Shown: positions 17,145 through 26,510 of the stretch, piece by piece
Layout: the number at the start of each line of letters is the position of its first letter
How positions within the stretch are numbered: the first letter of the stretch is position 1
Assembly: GCA_965227035.1 (NCBI GenBank)
Contig: OZ245724.1
Coordinates: forward strand, 1,426,001 to 1,490,000
Direction: 5' to 3'
DNA from: CBDDFQ01 sp965227035
Lineage (GTDB): Bacteria > Pseudomonadota > Gammaproteobacteria > Burkholderiales > Burkholderiaceae_C
Length of the DNA: 64,000 bases
Program-made: the position numbers and the translations under genes
The notes under the pieces: generated by a model
Database searches by the model: none
Seen by the model: the letters and a program-made list of their open reading frames with translations, nothing else
Told to the model about the DNA's origin: nothing

Positions 17145-17969
17145 TCAATCGCGCAGCAGGTCGTTCAGGCTGGTCTTGGAACGGGTTTGCGCATCGACCT
17201 TCTTGACGATTACGGCGCAATAAAGGCTGTACTTGCCATCGGCGCTGGGCAAATTGCCCGCCACCACCACCGACCCTGCGGGGACGCGGCCATAGCTCAC
17301 TTCGCCGGTCGCGCGGTCGTAAATCTTGGTGCTTTGGCCGATGTACACGCCCATCGAGATGACCGAGTTCTCCTCGACGATCACGCCTTCGACGATTTCC
17401 GAGCGGGCGCCGATGAAGCAGTTGTCTTCGATGATGGTCGGGTTGGCTTGCAAAGGCTCGAGCACGCCGCCGAGGCCGACGCCGCCGGACAGGTGGACGT
17501 TCGCGCCGACCTGAGCGCAGGAACCGACAGTGGCCCAGGTATCGACCATGGTGCCTTCGCCGACGTAGGCGCCGATGTTGACGTACGAGGGCATGAGAAT
17601 CGCATTCTTGGCGATGTAGCTGCCGCGCCGGGCGACTGCGGGAGGAACCACGCGAACGCCGGATGCTTTCATTTCTTCTTCCGACAGGTGCGCGAACTTG
17701 GTCGGCACCTTGTCGTAGAACCCGAGCTTGCCGGCTTGAATGACTTCGTTGTCCTTCAGGCGGAACGACAGCAGAACAGCCTTCTTGATCCACTGATGGA
17801 CAGTCCACTTGCCGACGCTTTCGCGGGTAGCGACGCGCAGTTTGCCGTTGTTCAGTTCGCTGATGACGTGATCGACGGCCTCGCTGACTTCGGCGGGAGC
17901 GGAAGAGGGGGAGTAGGCTGCACGGTTTTCCCACGCTGCGTCGATGATTTGCTGGAGTTGTTGAGTCAT
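17145..17969 (-). CDS. dapD: Tetrahydrodipicolinate N-succinyltransferase
   Basis: A 274-residue cytosolic enzyme that transfers succinyl from succinyl-CoA to tetrahydrodipicolinate. The C-terminal two thirds is a left-handed parallel beta-helix made of hexapeptide repeats, seen as AILMPSYVNIGAYVGEGTMVD-type segments through about residues 115-220 and IIEDNCFIGARSEIVEGVIV. Length equals E. coli DapD (274). Spacing of 37 bases to dapC upstream suggests cotranscription. Confidence 0.96.
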   Translation of the reverse strand: MTQQLQQIIDAAWENRAAYSPSSAPAEVSEAVDHVISELNNGKLRVATRESVGKWTVHQWIKKAVLLSFRLKDNEVIQAGKLGFYDKVPTKFAHLSEEEMKASGVRVVPPAVARRGSYIAKNAILMPSYVNIGAYVGEGTMVDTWATVGSCAQVGANVHLSGGVGLGGVLEPLQANPTIIEDNCFIGARSEIVEGVIVEENSVISMGVYIGQSTKIYDRATGEVSYGRVPAGSVVVAGNLPSADGKYSLYCAVIVKKVDAQTRSKTSLNDLLRD

Positions 17970-18006
17970 GTTGATGGAGACAAGAAAAAATCTAAACGGA
18001 GGGAAG

Positions 18007-19221
18007 TCATGCCTTTGAGGGCAGGCCCTTCACAAATTTCACGATCCGCGAAGCAGCTTCGGCACATTCGGCGGTATCCGCGACCAGCGCCATTCGAATA
18101 CGTCCGCGACCCGGGTTGAACCCGGCCGCGTCGCGCGCCAGATAGCTGCCAGGCAGCACCGTCACATTGTATTGGGCATAAAGGTCTCTGGCGAAGCGTT
18201 CGTCGTCGCCGTCGTAGCTTTCCGGAACGGCTGCCCAAAGATAGAAACTGGCGTCGGGAAGCTTCACGTCGAGCACGCTGGCGAGCATTGGGGTGACCTC
18301 GGCGAATTTCGCGCGGTATTGCTGGCGGTTGTCGATGACGTGCTCTTCGTCGCCCCAGGCCGCGATGCTGGCCTCGGCCACCATGCCGCTCATGGCGCTG
18401 CCGTGGTACGTGCGGTAAAGCAGGAATTTTTTGATGATGGCCGCGTCGCCGGCAACGAAACCGCTGCGCATGCCGGGAACGTTGCTGCGCTTGGACAGGG
18501 ACGTGAACGCAATCAAGTTCTTGAAATCGGACCGTCCCAGCTTCGATGCCGCTTCCAGCCCACCCAATGGGGGCTCGTCGCGGAAATAGATCTCGCTGTA
18601 GCACTCGTCCGAGGCAATGACGAAACCGTACATGTCGCTCAGCTCGAAAATCCGCTTCCATTCGTCCAGCGGCATGACCGCGCCGGTTGGGTTTCCCGGC
18701 GAACAGACGAACAGCACCTGGGTGCGCGCCCAGACTTCTTTGGGCACCACGCTCCAGTCGACCGCGAAATTGCGGGCTGGATCGCTGGGAGCGTAGAAAG
18801 GAATTGCCCCGGCCAGAATGGCGGCGCCTTCGTAGATTTGATAGAACGGATTCGGGCAGACCACGTACGGCTGCTCCGGAACGGTGGGGTCGACGATGGT
18901 CTGGACCAGCGAGAAAAGTGCCTCGCGCGAGCCGTTGACCGGCAAAACTTGGGTGGCCGAATCGAGCTTCAGGCCGTATCGACGCTCCAGCCAGCCGGTG
19001 AAAGACCTCCGCAGCGCCGGCGATCCGGCGGTGGGCGGGTATCCGGCCAATTCGGCAAAACTGGCGGAAATCGTGTCTTTGATGAACTGGGGAGTTGCGT
19101 GTTTCGGCTCGCCGATCCCGAGGCTGACATGGTTGAAGGCGGGGTTAGGCGTTACGCCCGCAAAAAGCTGCTTCAGCCGCTCGAAGGGGTACGGCTGAAG
19201 ATGTGAAAGCAAGGGATTCAT
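18007..19221 (-). CDS. dapC: N-succinyldiaminopimelate aminotransferase
   Basis: Start placed at the ATG at 19221 (MNPLLSHLQPYPFERL), giving 404 residues; an upstream in-frame start at 19263 would add 14 residues with no family support. It is a class-I PLP aminotransferase: the PLP-binding lysine lies in FTSLSKRSNVPGMRSG, the substrate-carboxylate arginine in RIRMAL, and the conserved NPGNPTGA loop is present as CSPGNPTGAV. Betaproteobacteria such as Bordetella use this DapC next to DapD instead of ArgD for the aminotransfer step in lysine synthesis. It is divergent from smc. Confidence 0.93.
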   Translation of the reverse strand: MNPLLSHLQPYPFERLKQLFAGVTPNPAFNHVSLGIGEPKHATPQFIKDTISASFAELAGYPPTAGSPALRRSFTGWLERRYGLKLDSATQVLPVNGSREALFSLVQTIVDPTVPEQPYVVCPNPFYQIYEGAAILAGAIPFYAPSDPARNFAVDWSVVPKEVWARTQVLFVCSPGNPTGAVMPLDEWKRIFELSDMYGFVIASDECYSEIYFRDEPPLGGLEAASKLGRSDFKNLIAFTSLSKRSNVPGMRSGFVAGDAAIIKKFLLYRTYHGSAMSGMVAEASIAAWGDEEHVIDNRQQYRAKFAEVTPMLASVLDVKLPDASFYLWAAVPESYDGDDERFARDLYAQYNVTVLPGSYLARDAAGFNPGRGRIRMALVADTAECAEAASRIVKFVKGLPSKA

Positions 19222-19268
19222 AGCCCGGATTATCCCAAACGACTGCGGTAACATCTGGCGCAACTAAC

Positions 19269-19290
19269 GGATCGATCCAGGGATCGATCC
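19269..19290. repeat. Two copies of the palindrome GGATCGATCC separated by AG
   Basis: GGATCGATCC occurs at 19269-19278 and again at 19281-19290, each self-complementary. The pair lies 25 bases before the smc GTG and 47 bases from the dapC ATG. It could be a paired operator or simply a hairpin in the smc leader. No known regulator motif is recognised. Confidence 0.6.
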
Positions 19291-19315
19291 GTGTCCAGCT
19301 AAACAGGGTCTGCCG

Positions 19316-22300
19316 GTGCGTCTCAATTCAATCAAATTGTCGGGTTTCAAGTCATTCGCGGAACCAACCAATTTCCTGTTGCCCGGCCAGTTGGTCGGGG
19401 TGGTCGGTCCGAACGGATGTGGCAAGTCGAACATCATGGATGCGGTGCGCTGGGTGCTCGGCGAATCGCGCGCCAGCGAATTGCGCGGCGAGTCGATGCA
19501 GGACGTTATTTTCAACGGCACCACCTCGCGTAAACAGGCCAGCCGATCCAGCGTCGAGCTCGTTTTCGACAATGCCGACCACCGTGCGGGCGGCCAATGG
19601 GCGCAATACGGCGAAATCGCGGTGCGCCGCGTTCTGACCCGCGACGGCACCAGCAGCTACTACATCAACAACCAGCCGGTGCGTCGCCGCGACGTGCAGG
19701 ACGTGTTCCTGGGCACCGGTCTCGGCCCACGCGCCTACGCGATCATCGGACAGGGCACGATCAGCCGGATCATCGAATCCAAGCCCGAAGAGCTTCGCCT
19801 GTTCCTGGAAGAAGCGGCAGGCGTTTCCAAATACAAAGAGCGCCGACGCGAGACCGAAAACCGTCTGAGCGACACGCGCGAAAACCTGACCCGCGTCGAA
19901 GACATACTGCGCGAGCTGAACGCGAATCTGGAAAAGCTCGAGAAACAGGCGGAAGTGGCCAAGCGCTACAACGAGCTGCAGTCGTCGGTCACGCTCAAGC
20001 AGCACCAGCTGTGGTTCCTCAAACGTGCCGAAAGCGAAGCCGATCAGAGCCGAATCAAGGCCGAGGCCGACAAAGCAGTCAACGAGCTCGAGTCGCGAAT
20101 TGCCGATTTGCGTCACATCGAGGCTGACCTCGAAACAGTGCGTCAGGCGCATTACGCGGCTGGCGATCAGGTGAATCAGGCACAAGGCAGCTTGTACGAA
20201 GCCAGCGCCGAAGTCGGACGACTCGAAGCCGAAATTCGATTCGTCGTCGAAGGCCGTCAGCGAGTCGAGCAACGGCTGGTTCAGCTCAAGGAGCAGGTCG
20301 CCCAGTGGAATGCGCGGCATGACGACGCAACTGCAGAACTCGAAAATCTTGCTGCCAACACGGTGGAAGCCGAAGAGCAAGCCGAGTTGCTCGCCGCGCA
20401 GGTCGAAGAACAGGCGATGCAACTTCCCGATCTGGAAGAGGCATTGCGCCAGGCGCAATCGCGTGCCAACGAGCAGCGCGGCACGGTCGGTCAGGTTCAG
20501 CAACAGATTCAGGTTCTGGCTGCGGACCAACGAAACATCGAAGAACAATCACGCGCGTTGACGCTGCGTCACGAGCGCCTCACTGCCGATCGCAATGCGT
20601 TGGCCGCGCCGGACGAAGCGCGCTTGAACAATCTGCGCGAGCAGTTGAACACTGCGCAAGAGTCAGCGGAAATTGCCGACGCACTGCTGCATGAGCTGCA
20701 GGACAGCGTGCCGCAGCTGGACGAAGCGCGTCGCACCCAGCAGCAGGCAGTCAACAGCGAAAGCGGCAAGCAGGCCGATCTGTCGGCTCGCATGGAAGCG
20801 CTGAAATCGCTGCAGGAAAAAGTGAAGACCGATGGCAAGCTGGCTCCGTGGCTGGCCAAGCATGGTCTTGAAAATCTGCAGGGCTTGTGGACCCGGATTC
20901 ACATCGAGCAAGGCTGGGAGAACGCGCTCGAAGGTGCCCTACGCGAGCGCATGAACGCGCTGGAAATCGGTCGGTTAGAGACGGTTCGCGCTTTCGGCAA
21001 CGATGCACCGCCGGCCAAGCTCGCGTTCTACAGTCCACCGCAAGCCGGTGCTCCAGAAGCCCAAACTGCATTGCCAAAGTTGGCCGATCTTCTTCGGCTG
21101 AACGACGCAGGACAACGCGCCTTGCTCAACGACTGGCTGAACGGCTGCTACACCGCGCCCAGCTTCGAAGAAGCCCTCGCCAGCCGCGACAAATTGAAGC
21201 CCGGCGAAGTCATCTACGTGAAAAGCGGTCATGCCGTGTCGCAACACAGCGTGAGCTTCTATGCACAGGATTCCGAACAGGCCGGCCTTCTGGCTCGCGC
21301 CCAGGAAATCGAGAATCTGGAAAAGCAGTTGCGCGCGCAATCGCTCATTGCCGAAGAAACTCGCTCTGCGCTGATTCGCGCCGAAGCCGCTTACTCCGAC
21401 GCGTCCCAACGATTGATCGCGGCGCGTCGCGAAGCGGCCGAATCGCAAAGCCGTGCGCATGAACTTCAGGTCGAGACCTTGCGTCTGTCGCAACTGGCCG
21501 ATCAGACCCGCGCTCGCAGCGAGCAGATTTCTAACGATCTGGGCGAAGTCAACGCGTCGCTCGAAGATTTGCAAGAGCGTCGCGTGACCGCCGAAGCTCG
21601 ATTCGAGGAGCTCGACATGCAACTGGCGGACAGCCAGGAGCGACACGCCCAGCTCGACGAACGCGTCATGGAAGCCGAGCGCAAGCTGACCCAGTGCCGG
21701 GAGCAACAGCGCGCGCTCGAACGTCAGGCGCAGGAAGCAACCTTCTCGCAGCGCAGCCTGGAAGCGCGTCGCGGCGAACTCAATCGCGCCATCGAAACCG
21801 CTGCGCAGCAGGTGAAGTCGCTTGCCGAAGAAGACCAGCGCGCTCACGACGAATTGGCGCGTTTGACCGACGCCGCAGCTCAGGCTGGCCTGCAAACGGC
21901 ACTCTCGTTGAAGCTGGAGCGCGAACAGGCGCTCGGCGCCAAGCGCAGCGAATACGACGACCTGACCACGAAGCTGCGAGCCAGCGACGAACGTCGTTTG
22001 CAGATCGAGCGCGCGCTTGACCCACTGCGCCAGCGAATCACCGACATGCAGTTGAAGGAGCAGGCAGCGCGACTCGGCTTCGAGCAATACGAGCAACTGC
22101 TGACCGACGCCAAGGCCGATCTGGAGGCAGTCGCCAAATCGATCGAAGAGGGCAATGTCCGCCTGCCGGGCATGCAGGGCGACATCGACCGATTCAACCG
22201 CGAGATTGCGGCGCTAGGTGCGGTCAATCTGGCCGCGCTGGACGAATTGGCAACTGCCAGCGAGCGCAAGACTTTCCTCGACGCGCAATCCGCCGATTTG

Positions 22301-22831
22301 AACGAGGCGATGACCACGCTGGAAGATGCGATCAAGAAGATCGACGGCGAGACGCGCGAGTTGCTGTCCGGCACTTTCAATACGGTCAACGCGCATTTCG
22401 GAAAAATGTTCCCCGAGCTTTTCGGCGGTGGCAATGCGAAGCTGGTCATGACCGGCGACGAAATTCTCGATGCGGGTGTGCAGGTGCTGGCCCAGCCTCC
22501 CGGCAAAAAGAATCAGACGATTCATTTGCTGTCTGGCGGCGAAAAGGCACTCACTGCCATCGCACTCGTCTTCGCAATCTTCCAGTTGAATCCGGCACCG
22601 TTCTGTCTGCTGGACGAGGTGGATGCGCCGCTGGACGATGCCAACACCGAGCGATACGCAAAGCTGGTGTCGGCGATGAGCAAGGAAACGCAGTTCCTGT
22701 TCATCAGCCACAACAAGATTGCAATGGGCATGGCCGAGCAACTTATCGGCGTGACCATGCAGGAGCAGGGCGTGTCGCGCATCGTGGCGGTCGACATGGA
22801 GTCGGCACTTAGCATGGCAGAGGCAGCGTGA
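19316..22831 (+). CDS. smc: Chromosome segregation ATPase SMC
   Basis: GTG start; 1,171 residues, the usual SMC length. N-terminal Walker A VVGPNGCGKSNIMDAVRWVLGE begins near residue 26. Long heptad-rich coiled coils (about 170-490 and 670-1010) flank a hinge near residues 500-650 with Gly-containing segments. The C-terminal head has signature LLSGGEKALTAIAL and Walker B PFCLLDEVDAPLDDAN. SMC dimers with ScpA/ScpB load at the origin and organise sister chromosomes; scpA/B are not in the window. Its stop overlaps the next gene's ATG by one base (TGATG). Confidence 0.97.
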   Translation: MRLNSIKLSGFKSFAEPTNFLLPGQLVGVVGPNGCGKSNIMDAVRWVLGESRASELRGESMQDVIFNGTTSRKQASRSSVELVFDNADHRAGGQWAQYGEIAVRRVLTRDGTSSYYINNQPVRRRDVQDVFLGTGLGPRAYAIIGQGTISRIIESKPEELRLFLEEAAGVSKYKERRRETENRLSDTRENLTRVEDILRELNANLEKLEKQAEVAKRYNELQSSVTLKQHQLWFLKRAESEADQSRIKAEADKAVNELESRIADLRHIEADLETVRQAHYAAGDQVNQAQGSLYEASAEVGRLEAEIRFVVEGRQRVEQRLVQLKEQVAQWNARHDDATAELENLAANTVEAEEQAELLAAQVEEQAMQLPDLEEALRQAQSRANEQRGTVGQVQQQIQVLAADQRNIEEQSRALTLRHERLTADRNALAAPDEARLNNLREQLNTAQESAEIADALLHELQDSVPQLDEARRTQQQAVNSESGKQADLSARMEALKSLQEKVKTDGKLAPWLAKHGLENLQGLWTRIHIEQGWENALEGALRERMNALEIGRLETVRAFGNDAPPAKLAFYSPPQAGAPEAQTALPKLADLLRLNDAGQRALLNDWLNGCYTAPSFEEALASRDKLKPGEVIYVKSGHAVSQHSVSFYAQDSEQAGLLARAQEIENLEKQLRAQSLIAEETRSALIRAEAAYSDASQRLIAARREAAESQSRAHELQVETLRLSQLADQTRARSEQISNDLGEVNASLEDLQERRVTAEARFEELDMQLADSQERHAQLDERVMEAERKLTQCREQQRALERQAQEATFSQRSLEARRGELNRAIETAAQQVKSLAEEDQRAHDELARLTDAAAQAGLQTALSLKLEREQALGAKRSEYDDLTTKLRASDERRLQIERALDPLRQRITDMQLKEQAARLGFEQYEQLLTDAKADLEAVAKSIEEGNVRLPGMQGDIDRFNREIAALGAVNLAALDELATASERKTFLDAQSADLNEAMTTLEDAIKKIDGETRELLSGTFNTVNAHFGKMFPELFGGGNAKLVMTGDEILDAGVQVLAQPPGKKNQTIHLLSGGEKALTAIALVFAIFQLNPAPFCLLDEVDAPLDDANTERYAKLVSAMSKETQFLFISHNKIAMGMAEQLIGVTMQEQGVSRIVAVDMESALSMAEAA

Positions 22832-23898
22832 TGAGTACCTTGCAAGTTGCTCTGGCGGTGACCGGCGGGCTGGTGCTGATCGGCATCGTCGGCCATGGCG
22901 CATGGACTTCCAGAAAAAATTCCCCCCGTCAGGCCGACACCGAGCCGAGCACCGAACCCGCGCCTCTGAGCGCACAGGGCGGCATGGCCGAACGCATAGA
23001 GCCCGGCATGATCGAGCCGACTTTCGATGGCGACAATCCGCCGATGATCATGCCCGCGCCCACGCTTGCGCAGACTCGGGGCGCGATGGACGCTTTGATC
23101 GACGTGATTGCGCCTATCGCTGTCGACGGACTGGTTTCCGGCGACGCGGCGATTGCCGCCATGCCCACGACTCGTCGAGCCGGCACCAAGCCGTTCGCTA
23201 TCGAAGGCTTGAGCGAGGTCGATGGGCGCTGGGAAACCCCAGCATTCGGCAGCCGCTACAGCGCATTTCAGGCCGGTGTGCAACTGGCGAATCGCGTGGG
23301 TGCCTTGAACGAAATCGAATACTCCGAATTCGTGATGAAGGCGCAGGCGTTTGCCGACGCAATCAACGGCGCGCCGGACTTCCCGGAAATGCTCGACGAA
23401 GTTTCGCGTGCACGCGAACTCGATCAATTCGCCAGTGCGCACGACGCGCAACTCAGCTTCACGCTGCGTGCCCGCAGCGCCGCGTGGAGCCCTGGCTATA
23501 TCCATCAGCACGCATCGCGAATCGGATTCGTCCCCGGCGTGATTCCGGGGCGCATGGTGTTGCCTGCGGCCGCCGCCGGCAGCGCGTCCATCCTCGGTCT
23601 GTCTTTCGACACGCAAGCAGCACTTGCCGACGACCCCGCCCAATCGGCAATTCGCGATCTCACGCTGTCGTTGGACGTGCCTCAGGTTCAGCGCGAAGAA
23701 CAACCGTTCGTGCGAATGCGCGAAGCCGCGAAATATCTTGCAGAAGCGATGGACGGTGTTGTCACCGATGACAACGGCCAACTGCTGCGCGACGAGGCCA
23801 TGGACGTGATCGGGCATGACCTGGAACAGTTGTACGACACGCTCGACGCGCGCGAGCTGTCTGCCGGCTCGCATCTGGCGCGCCGACTTTTCTCTTAA
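22831..23898 (+). CDS. zipA: Cell division protein ZipA-like
   Basis: I use the ATG at 22831, sharing a base with the smc stop; 355 residues. There is one N-terminal membrane anchor (MSTLQVALAVTGGLVLIGIVGHGAW), a Pro/Ala/Glu-rich linker from about 28 to 80, and a C-terminal globular domain of the ZipA FtsZ-binding type (about residues 200-350). This is the expected layout of ZipA, which tethers FtsZ to the inner membrane. The anchor and position between smc and ligA match Burkholderiales orthologs, which diverge strongly from E. coli ZipA, so the symbol is by family and position. Confidence 0.85.
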   Translation: MSTLQVALAVTGGLVLIGIVGHGAWTSRKNSPRQADTEPSTEPAPLSAQGGMAERIEPGMIEPTFDGDNPPMIMPAPTLAQTRGAMDALIDVIAPIAVDGLVSGDAAIAAMPTTRRAGTKPFAIEGLSEVDGRWETPAFGSRYSAFQAGVQLANRVGALNEIEYSEFVMKAQAFADAINGAPDFPEMLDEVSRARELDQFASAHDAQLSFTLRARSAAWSPGYIHQHASRIGFVPGVIPGRMVLPAAAAGSASILGLSFDTQAALADDPAQSAIRDLTLSLDVPQVQREEQPFVRMREAAKYLAEAMDGVVTDDNGQLLRDEAMDVIGHDLEQLYDTLDARELSAGSHLARRLFS

Positions 23899-23907
23899 AT
23901 ACACGCT

Positions 23908-25971
23908 GTGTCGTCAAAACAAAAAGAACGCGCCCAACAACTGCGCGAGCAGCTGCAATATCACGCCCATCGTTACTACGTGCTCGACGAGCCGGAGCTG
24001 CCCGATGCGGAATACGACAAGCTTTTCAAGGAACTTCAGGCGCTCGAAGCGGAGTTCCCGGAACTTGTCGCACCCGATTCGCCGACACAACGCGTGCTCG
24101 GCGGTGTGCTGGACGGATTCAAGAGCGTCAGGCACGTCGTGCCCATGCTGTCGATTCGCACCGAAACCGATACCGAAGCGAGCGGTGCGCATGCTTTCGA
24201 CACCCGGGTTCGCAAGGAGCTCGGTCTGTCGCCGACCGATCCGCCAGTCAAATACAACGCAGAGTTGAAGTTCGATGGTCTGGCCGTGAACCTGCGATAC
24301 GAAGACGGCGTGCTGGTTCAAGCCGCGACTCGCGGTGACGGTGAAGTCGGCGAAGACGTCACCGCGAACATCCGCACGATCAACGAAATTCCGCTGCGCC
24401 TGAACGGCAAGAACATTCCCGAAGTGATCGAGATTCGCGGCGAGGTCTACATGCGCCGCGATCGTTTCGAGCAATTGAACGAGCGTCAACGCCAGAAGAT
24501 TGCCGATGGGGCGAAGAACGAAAAGACTTTCGTCAATCCACGCAACGCCGCAGCCGGCGCCGTGCGCCAGCTCGATTCGTCGATCGCGGCGCAACGTCCG
24601 CTGAGCTTCTTCGCTTACGGATGGGGCGAGATTCAAGGCTGGGACAAGGAGCCGCCGACTCAGAGCGAAGTGCTCGACGCGATGGCATCGTGGGGCGTGC
24701 CGGTCGATTCGCATCGTGCCGTGGTCGAAGGTGGCGAAGGCCTGGTGGGATTCCATCAACGAGTTGGCGCGGAGCGCGACAAGCTGGTGTTCGATATCGA
24801 TGGCGTGGTCTACAAGGTCAATTCGTTGTCGCTGCAACGCGAACTCGGATTCGTCACTCGCGAACCCCGGTGGGCGGTCGCGCACAAGTATCCGGCGCAG
24901 GAACAACTCACCACGGTCGAGAAGATCGACGTGCAGGTAGGACGCACCGGCAAGCTCACGCCTGTCGCCAAACTCGCGCCGGTGTTCGTAGGCGGAGTCA
25001 CCGTCACCAATGCAACCTTGCACAACGAAGCAGAAGCCCGTCGCAAAGATGTTCGCGAAGGCGACACTGTCATTGTCAGACGTGCGGGTGACGTGATTCC
25101 CGAGGTCGTCTCGGTGCTGCTGGAAAAGCGGCTGCATGAATCGTCGATCTTCACGATGCCATCCCATTGCCCGGTCTGCGGCAGCGACGTGGTTCGCGAA
25201 GAAGGCGAGGTCGATCATCGGTGCACCGGCGGTCTGTTCTGCCGCGCACAGCGCAAGGAAGCGTTGCTGCATTTCGCCCAGCGACGCGCCATGGATATCG
25301 AGGGGTTGGGCGACAAGCTGGCCGACCAGCTAGTCGACGCCGAAATCATCAAGACGCTGCCGGACCTGTTCCGACTCGATCTCGAGGTGCTCTGCTCGCT
25401 CGATCGAATGGCGGTGAAGTCGGCGCAGAACATCGTCGATGCGCTGCAAAAATCCAAGACCACCACGCTCAATCGTTTCCTTTTCGGGCTCGGTATTCGT
25501 CACGTGGGCGAAGCGACCGCTAAAGACCTGATGCGCAGCTTCGGCAAGCTCGACGCGATCATGACCGCCACCGAGGAGCAACTGCTCGAAGTGAACGACG
25601 TCGGGCCGATCGTGGCGAAAAGCCTGCATACGTTCTTCTCTCAGTCTCACAACGTGGAGGTGGTGAACGAGCTTCGAGCCTGCGGCGTCACCTGGGCCGA
25701 GTCGGATCCGGAGCGCGCTGCAGCGAAGCCGCTGGCTGGCAAAACCTTCGTGCTCACCGGCACCTTTCCGACTCTCAAACGCGAGGACGCCAAGGAGATG
25801 CTGGAAACTGCGGGGGCAAAGGTCGCCGGGTCGGTCAGCAAAAAGACTGATTTCGTCGTCGCCGGAGAAGACGCCGGCAGCAAGCTCGCGAAAGCCGAAG
25901 AGCTGGGCGTCAAAGTCATCGACGAAGCGGCATTGCTCGCGATGCTTTCTGCCGCTAACCTCGCATCATGA
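23908..25971 (+). CDS. ligA: NAD-dependent DNA ligase LigA
   Basis: GTG start at 23908; 687 residues. The adenylated lysine is K121 in the KFDGLAVN motif. In order: Ia and adenylation domains (1 to about 320), OB fold, a four-Cys zinc finger (CPVCGS, then C-TGGLFC near residues 415-440), helix-hairpin-helix repeats (about 460-590), and a C-terminal BRCT domain (about 605-687, LAGKTFVLTGTFPTLKREDA). It seals nicks in replication and repair using NAD. Its stop overlaps the def start in ATGA. Confidence 0.98.
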   Translation: MSSKQKERAQQLREQLQYHAHRYYVLDEPELPDAEYDKLFKELQALEAEFPELVAPDSPTQRVLGGVLDGFKSVRHVVPMLSIRTETDTEASGAHAFDTRVRKELGLSPTDPPVKYNAELKFDGLAVNLRYEDGVLVQAATRGDGEVGEDVTANIRTINEIPLRLNGKNIPEVIEIRGEVYMRRDRFEQLNERQRQKIADGAKNEKTFVNPRNAAAGAVRQLDSSIAAQRPLSFFAYGWGEIQGWDKEPPTQSEVLDAMASWGVPVDSHRAVVEGGEGLVGFHQRVGAERDKLVFDIDGVVYKVNSLSLQRELGFVTREPRWAVAHKYPAQEQLTTVEKIDVQVGRTGKLTPVAKLAPVFVGGVTVTNATLHNEAEARRKDVREGDTVIVRRAGDVIPEVVSVLLEKRLHESSIFTMPSHCPVCGSDVVREEGEVDHRCTGGLFCRAQRKEALLHFAQRRAMDIEGLGDKLADQLVDAEIIKTLPDLFRLDLEVLCSLDRMAVKSAQNIVDALQKSKTTTLNRFLFGLGIRHVGEATAKDLMRSFGKLDAIMTATEEQLLEVNDVGPIVAKSLHTFFSQSHNVEVVNELRACGVTWAESDPERAAAKPLAGKTFVLTGTFPTLKREDAKEMLETAGAKVAGSVSKKTDFVVAGEDAGSKLAKAEELGVKVIDEAALLAMLSAANLAS

Positions 25972-26507
25972 CCATCCGCCAGATCCTCAAAATGGGCGAG
26001 CCGCAACTGCTGCGCGTCGCCAAGCCCGTTACCGAGTTCGACACGCCCGAGCTCCGCGCGCTGATCGTCGACATGGAGCACACCATGATCGCAAACAACG
26101 GAGCCGGCCTTGCCGCACCTCAAATAGGTGTGGATCTGCAATTGGTGATTTTCGGGAGCGGCAAAGCGAATCCGCGTTATCCGGAAGCGCCAGTGGTCGA
26201 GCGCACGGTGCTGATCAATCCGGTCATCACGCCTCTCGATGCAGAGATCGAGGACGGCTGGGAAGGGTGCCTGTCGGTGCCCGGCATGCGCGGCATCGTG
26301 CCGCGCTACAAACACATCCACTACATGGGCTTCGATCCCCTGGGCAACAAGATCGACCGCGAGGCACATGGCTTTCATGCGCGTGTCGTGCAACACGAAT
26401 GCGACCACCTCATCGGCAAGCTCTACCCGATGCGTATGACCGACTTCAATAACTTCGGCTTCACCGAAGTGCTGTTCCCGGATATCGAGGATTCGGAAGA
26501 CGATTGA
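25968..26507 (+). CDS. def: Peptide deformylase
   Basis: A 179-residue metal hydrolase removing the N-formyl group from new proteins. All three family motifs are present: GAGLAAPQIG (about residues 44-53), EGCLSVPG with the metal-binding cysteine, and QHECDHLIGKLYP with the HExxH metal ligands and catalytic Glu. Start overlaps ligA by 4 bases. It ends three bases before the convergent osmoprotectant gene. Confidence 0.97.
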   Translation: MTIRQILKMGEPQLLRVAKPVTEFDTPELRALIVDMEHTMIANNGAGLAAPQIGVDLQLVIFGSGKANPRYPEAPVVERTVLINPVITPLDAEIEDGWEGCLSVPGMRGIVPRYKHIHYMGFDPLGNKIDREAHGFHARVVQHECDHLIGKLYPMRMTDFNNFGFTEVLFPDIEDSEDD

Positions 26508-26510
26508 TAG

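Noticed and set aside
20975..22096. Long minus-strand frame inside smc
   Set aside because: It is antisense to the SMC coiled coil, whose codon bias keeps the opposite frame open; no recognisable protein features.
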